Below are positions 60,985 to 64,000 of a stretch of DNA of 64,000 bases, one piece after another. The translations under genes were made by a program, and so were the position numbers. The DNA is from Streptomyces olindensis. Lineage in GTDB: Bacteria; Actinomycetota; Actinomycetes; Streptomycetales; Streptomycetaceae. The stretch is taken from assembly GCA_000696115.1 (NCBI GenBank), contig JJOH01000019.1:496001-560000 (forward strand), read 5' to 3'. Every line of letters starts with the position of its first letter. The stretch's first letter is position 1. Under the pieces are notes generated by a model. That model had not been told where the DNA came from, made no database searches, and saw only the letters and a list, made by a program, of their open reading frames with translations.

Positions 60985-62373
60985 TCACACGGCCGCCGGC
61001 CGGCGCGCGGGCCGGGTCTGCTCGTAGGCATGGCCGACCCGCAGCAGCACCGGCTCGCCGAAGGGCCGGCCCAGCAGCTGCATGCCGATGGGCAGGCCTG
61101 CCGTGTCGTGACCGACCGGGACGGACAGCGAGGGCACCCCGGTGATGTTGGCGGGGGCCGAGAGGCGCACATAGGCGTCGGAGACACCCTCGACGGTGCC
61201 GTCCGGCCAGGTGATCGTCTCGTCGCCGGCCTTCACCGCCGTGGCAGGGACCGTCGGGGCGGCGATCACGTCGACCTCTTCCAGCAGGCGCCCCCAGGCC
61301 TGCCGCATGAGCGTGCGCGAACGCTGGGCGCGCAGATAGTCCCCGGCCGGCATCAGCGCGCCGGCTTCGAGCAGGACACGCACGTCGGCCTGGTACAGCT
61401 CGGGGACGGTGCGCAGGGTGCGCTCGTGGTAGGCGGTGGCCTCCGGCACCATCAGGCCCCACTGGGTGGCCTGGATGTAGCCCGTCATCGGGATCTCGAC
61501 CTCGACGAGCCGTGCGCCGAGGCTCTGCAGCTCGGCTGTGGCACGCCGGACGGCGGCCGCCACCTCCGGGGCGACGTGGTCGAAGTAGTAGGTGCGCGGC
61601 ACTCCGATGCGCAGTCCCGTCAGTTCCGTCGCGCCGCCCGGCCGGTAGACCGGGCCGGAGGCGGCCACGGAGGCGGGGTCGCGGGGGTCGTGGCCGGCCA
61701 GGGCGGCCAGGACCAGGGCCGCGTCCTCGACGGTGCGGGTGATCGGGCCGACGTGGTCCAGCGACCAGGACAGGGACGTGACGCCGTGGCGCGGGACGAG
61801 GCCGTAGGTCGGCTTGAAACCCACGACACCGTTGAGCGCGGAGGGCACCCGGATCGATCCGCCGGTGTCGGTGCCCAGCGCGAAGGTCGCGGCGCCCGCG
61901 GCGACGGCGACGGCGGACCCGCCGCTGGAGCCGCCGGCGACCCGGTCCCGGTTCCAGGCGTTGGCGGTCTGCGGGGTGGTAAGACCGTAGGCGAATTCAT
62001 GAGTGTGCGTCTTGCCGACCAGGACCGCGCCGGCCGCGGCCAGACGGGCGGCGACCGTGCTGTCGCTCTCCGCGCGGTGGTCCGCACGGACCCGGGAGCT
62101 GGCCGTGGTGGCCTCGCCGGCGACGTCGATCAGGTCCTTCAGCGCCATGGGGATGCCGTGCAGCGGGCCGCGCGGGCGGCCGGCCGCGACATCCTGCTCG
62201 GCCTCGCGTGCAGCCCGGCGGGCCCGCTCAGCGGTGACGGTGACGTAGGCCTCCAGCTGCGGATCGACCTTCTCGACGCGGTCGAGGACCGAGTCCACCA
62301 GCTCGACGGGCGACAGCGTCCGTGCCCTGATCGCGTCAGCGGCTCGGACGAGGGACAGTTCATACGGCTGCAT
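60985..62373 (-). CDS. amidase (amidase-signature family)
   Basis: 462 residues. Ser-cisSer-Lys triad of the amidase-signature fold: Lys in HGIPMALKDLIDVAG, and the Ser residues in VAGGSSGGSAVAVAAGAATF ALGTDTGGSIRVP with VVGFKPTYGLVPRHGV after it. PIGMQLLGRPFGEPVLLRVG near the end is typical. Hydrolyses an amide, substrate unknown; GatA-like enzymes differ in context. Overlaps the small DUF4089 gene upstream by 14 nt and is read in the same operon. Confidence 0.92.
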   Translation of the reverse strand: MQPYELSLVRAADAIRARTLSPVELVDSVLDRVEKVDPQLEAYVTVTAERARRAAREAEQDVAAGRPRGPLHGIPMALKDLIDVAGEATTASSRVRADHRAESDSTVAARLAAAGAVLVGKTHTHEFAYGLTTPQTANAWNRDRVAGGSSGGSAVAVAAGAATFALGTDTGGSIRVPSALNGVVGFKPTYGLVPRHGVTSLSWSLDHVGPITRTVEDAALVLAALAGHDPRDPASVAASGPVYRPGGATELTGLRIGVPRTYYFDHVAPEVAAAVRRATAELQSLGARLVEVEIPMTGYIQATQWGLMVPEATAYHERTLRTVPELYQADVRVLLEAGALMPAGDYLRAQRSRTLMRQAWGRLLEEVDVIAAPTVPATAVKAGDETITWPDGTVEGVSDAYVRLSAPANITGVPSLSVPVGHDTAGLPIGMQLLGRPFGEPVLLRVGHAYEQTRPARRPAAV

Positions 62374-62581
62374 CGGTCTTCTCCTCTCCGGCGCGGTAGG
62401 CGGCGGCAGGCGGGGTGTCTCCGAAGTCCAGCTCCCGCAGGACCGCGACGACGGAGTGGATGTGGTTGGCCGTGGCGGCCACCGCGGCATGCCGGCCGGC
62501 CGGCATCGGGAACCCGGCACGGTCGGCCCCGAGGGCCGCCTCCTGTGGCGTGAGTCCGGCAGCGGACATGGCAGTGGACAT
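62360..62581 (-). CDS. DUF4089 / AtzG-like small protein
   Basis: 73 residues; ATG at 62579-62581 with GGGAGG 7 nt upstream. ADRAGFPMPAGRHAAVAATA then NHIHSVVAVLRELDFGDTPP AAAYRAG matches the AtzG-like DUF4089 family: helical, GatC-like subunits that pair with amidase-signature enzymes (as AtzG does with AtzE). It probably stabilises the adjacent amidase. Confidence 0.82.
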   Translation of the reverse strand: MSTAMSAAGLTPQEAALGADRAGFPMPAGRHAAVAATANHIHSVVAVLRELDFGDTPPAAAYRAGEEKTDAAV

Positions 62582-62628
62582 GAAGGTCCTCCCCTGATCG
62601 GGCGGGAGCGACGGAGCGCCCGGCGTCA

Positions 62629-62693
62629 AAAGCTAAGTTTTTGCTTTAACCGACACTAGGACCTAGGGTTCCTTAAAGCAAACCGTTTGCTTT
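62629..62693. promoter_or_regulatory. TetR operators copies 2 and 3 between divergent operons
   Basis: AAAGCAAACCGTTTGCTTT (62675-62693, perfect 19-bp palindrome) and AAAGCTAAGTTTTTGCTTT (62629-62647, 15 of 19 positions matching), 46 bp apart. They flank the promoters of the DUF4089-amidase operon and the MBL gene. A third copy lies before the TetR gene. Confidence 0.72.
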
Positions 62694-62747
62694 TACTGAG
62701 CCGAACGCCACTGAACACCGCCGAAGAACCAAAGGAACCGACAGAGC

Positions 62748-63680
62748 ATGAACACTCCACCGGCCGTCGAGACCACCGCCATCCCCTCCTGGACCACGGG
62801 CGCTGTCACCGTCCACCGCATCGACGAGGTCCTTCTGCCGCCCGCGACCGGACGCTGGCTGCTTCCGGACGCCACCACGGACCTGGTCGGACAGCAGGAC
62901 TGGCTGCACCCCGACTTCGCCGACCAGGAGGGCGTCCTGCGCATCGACAGCCACAGCTTCGCCCTCACCGTCGGCGGGCTGCGCATCCTCGTCGACACCG
63001 GCATCGGCAACGGCAAGGAGCGGGCGAACCCCGCCTGGCACCACCTGCGGACCGACTTCCTCGAGCGCCTGACCGCCGCCGGTTTCCCCCCGGACTCCGT
63101 CGACCTGGTGATCCTCACCCACCTGCATGCCGACCACGTCGGCTGGAACACGCGGCAGGTGAACGGCGAGTGGGTCCCCACCTTCCCCCACGCCCGCTAC
63201 CTCACCTCCCGCCTCGAGCGGGAGTTCTGGGCCACGTACGACATGGAGGAGGCGCGCAGGCAGATGTTCCGCGACTCCGTGATCCCGGTCGAGAAGGCGG
63301 GACTGCTCGACCTCGTCGACATCCCGGCCGAGGGGGCCGAGGTCGCCCCGGGCCTGCGCCTGCTGCCCACGCCCGGCCACACCCCCGGCCACATCGCCGT
63401 CGAACTGACCAGCCAGGGCGAGACGGCGCTGATCACCGGTGACTGCATCCATCACCCGGTCCAGCTCGCCCACCCGGCCATCGGCGCGTGCGTCGACATC
63501 GACCCGGAGCAGTCCGAGGCCTCGCGTCGCAAGCTGCTCGATTCCCTCGCCGACACGGACACCCTGGTCCTCGGCACCCACTTCGCGCCGCCCACCGCCG
63601 GCCGCGTGATCACCTACGAGAACGCCTACCGGCTCGCGCCCGTCCCCGCCGCCCCGCAGACCGTCGCGCCACGGCCCTGA
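62748..63680 (+). CDS. MBL-fold metallo-hydrolase
   Basis: 310 residues. Metallo-beta-lactamase fold with HLHADH at residues 125-130, a later His in PTPGHTPGHIAVELTS, Asp in LITGDCIHHPVQ and His in LVLGTHFAPPTAG. The set matches the family that includes lactonases and AHL-degrading enzymes, but the lactone specificity is not shown. Divergent from the amidase operon across two TetR operators, so the two are likely co-induced. Confidence 0.9.
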   Translation: MNTPPAVETTAIPSWTTGAVTVHRIDEVLLPPATGRWLLPDATTDLVGQQDWLHPDFADQEGVLRIDSHSFALTVGGLRILVDTGIGNGKERANPAWHHLRTDFLERLTAAGFPPDSVDLVILTHLHADHVGWNTRQVNGEWVPTFPHARYLTSRLEREFWATYDMEEARRQMFRDSVIPVEKAGLLDLVDIPAEGAEVAPGLRLLPTPGHTPGHIAVELTSQGETALITGDCIHHPVQLAHPAIGACVDIDPEQSEASRRKLLDSLADTDTLVLGTHFAPPTAGRVITYENAYRLAPVPAAPQTVAPRP

Positions 63681-63701
63681 GCGAGGACTCTTCCTACTTT
63701 T

Positions 63702-63754
63702 CCTATCGGATTACTAGGGAAGCCTTGACGGCGTCCGACGGGGGTGCGCAGGAT
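63702..63754 (+). promoter_or_regulatory. promoter and upstream element for the terminal leader peptide
   Basis: CCTATCGGATTACTAGG (63702-63718) lies just upstream of TTGACG (63725-63730), then an 18-nt spacer and CAGGAT (63749-63754). The leader ATG at 63762 starts 7 nt later. The first element resembles the one at 2008-2024. Confidence 0.55.
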
Positions 63755-63761
63755 GACGTAC

Positions 63762-63845
63762 ATGTCCCGTACACAGCAACGACTCGTTCGTCGTCGGCAT
63801 GTCGACTTCGGTCACGTCGGCAGCGCCGCCTGCTGTTGCGGATAA
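63762..63845 (+). CDS. cysteine-rich RRHVD leader peptide for a gene beyond the window
   Basis: 27 residues from the ATG at 63762 (an ATG at 63753 overlaps the -10 and is unlikely). SRTQQRLVRRRHVDF, then GHVGSAACCCG: three adjacent Cys codons right before Gly and TAA. The same architecture and promoter spacing as the leaders at 847-927 and 12398-12475. The gene it controls must begin after 64000 and is probably a sulfur gene (transport or assimilation). Confidence 0.85.
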   Translation: MSRTQQRLVRRRHVDFGHVGSAACCCG

Positions 63846-64000
63846 GCGGACAAGAGGCCCGCCGCTCACGCGTTCGCCCGTGCCGTTCCACTCCCCGTAT
63901 GTGAGGCGACCAGGCGCGGACACGTCCCGCGTCCGACGGTCCGCCGCATCCCTGAGGGACATCTCCGGGACCACGGCACTTCCCTCCCTGCCACCGACCT
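63846..64000. other. untranslated region after the terminal leader, window end
   Basis: 155 bp without a convincing start codon. A weak GCGG/CCGC pairing follows the leader stop. No structural gene has begun by position 64000. Confidence 0.4.

Overview
High-GC (about 70% or more) actinobacterial chromosomal DNA, almost certainly Streptomyces. Supporting signs are the third-position G/C bias with long antisense shadow reading frames, frequent GTG starts, 4-bp ATGA/GTGA overlaps inside operons, an HrdD-type sigma factor, and an SCO2400-family and a SapA-like secreted protein. No rRNA, tRNA, CRISPR array, transposase or integrase was seen.

Left part (1-15.7 kb): organosulfur acquisition. A partial SfnG-like dimethylsulfone monooxygenase is divergent from a LysR regulator. 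A roughly 9-kb minus-strand operon follows (read from 12.5 kb down to 3 kb): SsuD-like flavin monooxygenase, GNAT acetyltransferase, solute-binding lipoprotein, permease, ATPase, second solute-binding lipoprotein, two more flavin monooxygenases and a broken third. A second permease and an FAD/NAD(P)-binding protein diverge from it. The gene set closely parallels the Bacillus subtilis S-alkylcysteine salvage operon (snaB-tcyJKLMN-cmoO-cmoJ). sfnG and the operon are each preceded by a tiny, apparently leaderless reading frame encoding an RRHVD-type peptide that ends in clustered cysteines. A degenerate member (2029-2103) precedes two convergent pseudogenes. A fourth (63762-63845) lies at the far right end. 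These look like cysteine-responsive attenuation leaders and are the most notable system in the window.

Middle part (15.9-50.8 kb): mostly single genes and short operons. They comprise pirin, a TPR protein, a PepSY membrane protein, peptide deformylase, an ABC-F protein with a 7-codon upstream reading frame, a flavoprotein disulfide reductase, thioredoxin, aldehyde dehydrogenase, LacI and TetR regulators, an FMN reductase, and a four-gene xanthine-dehydrogenase-type operon (2Fe-2S, FAD, Moco subunits and XdhC) divergent from a TetR gene across two matching operators. Then come a LysR regulator, a zinc-ribbon peptide, an alpha/beta hydrolase, a PucR-like regulator, a CoA-transferase, TerC, a phosphoribosyltransferase, a pyruvyl transferase plus FAD oxidoreductase pair, a GlxA-type regulator coupled to a DJ-1 protein, an archease-like protein, a CapA protein, a group-2 sigma factor, a PEBP protein and an MFS exporter.

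Right part (50.9-64 kb): secreted and signalling proteins. Three secreted-protein promoters share the palindrome CCTGAC-N4-GTCAGG (one diverged) placed 22-24 bp upstream of a TAC(A/G)GT -10-like element. Next are a Ser/Thr kinase whose outer domain resembles a lytic transglycosylase, coupled to an FHA-like protein, then a methyltransferase, SCO2400 and SapA-like proteins. The last module is a TetR-controlled amidase / DUF4089 / metallo-beta-lactamase-fold locus with three copies of an AAAGC-N9-GCTTT operator.

Products come from recognised motifs, family resemblance and gene order. Promoter, operator, attenuator and terminator assignments are read by eye and untested.
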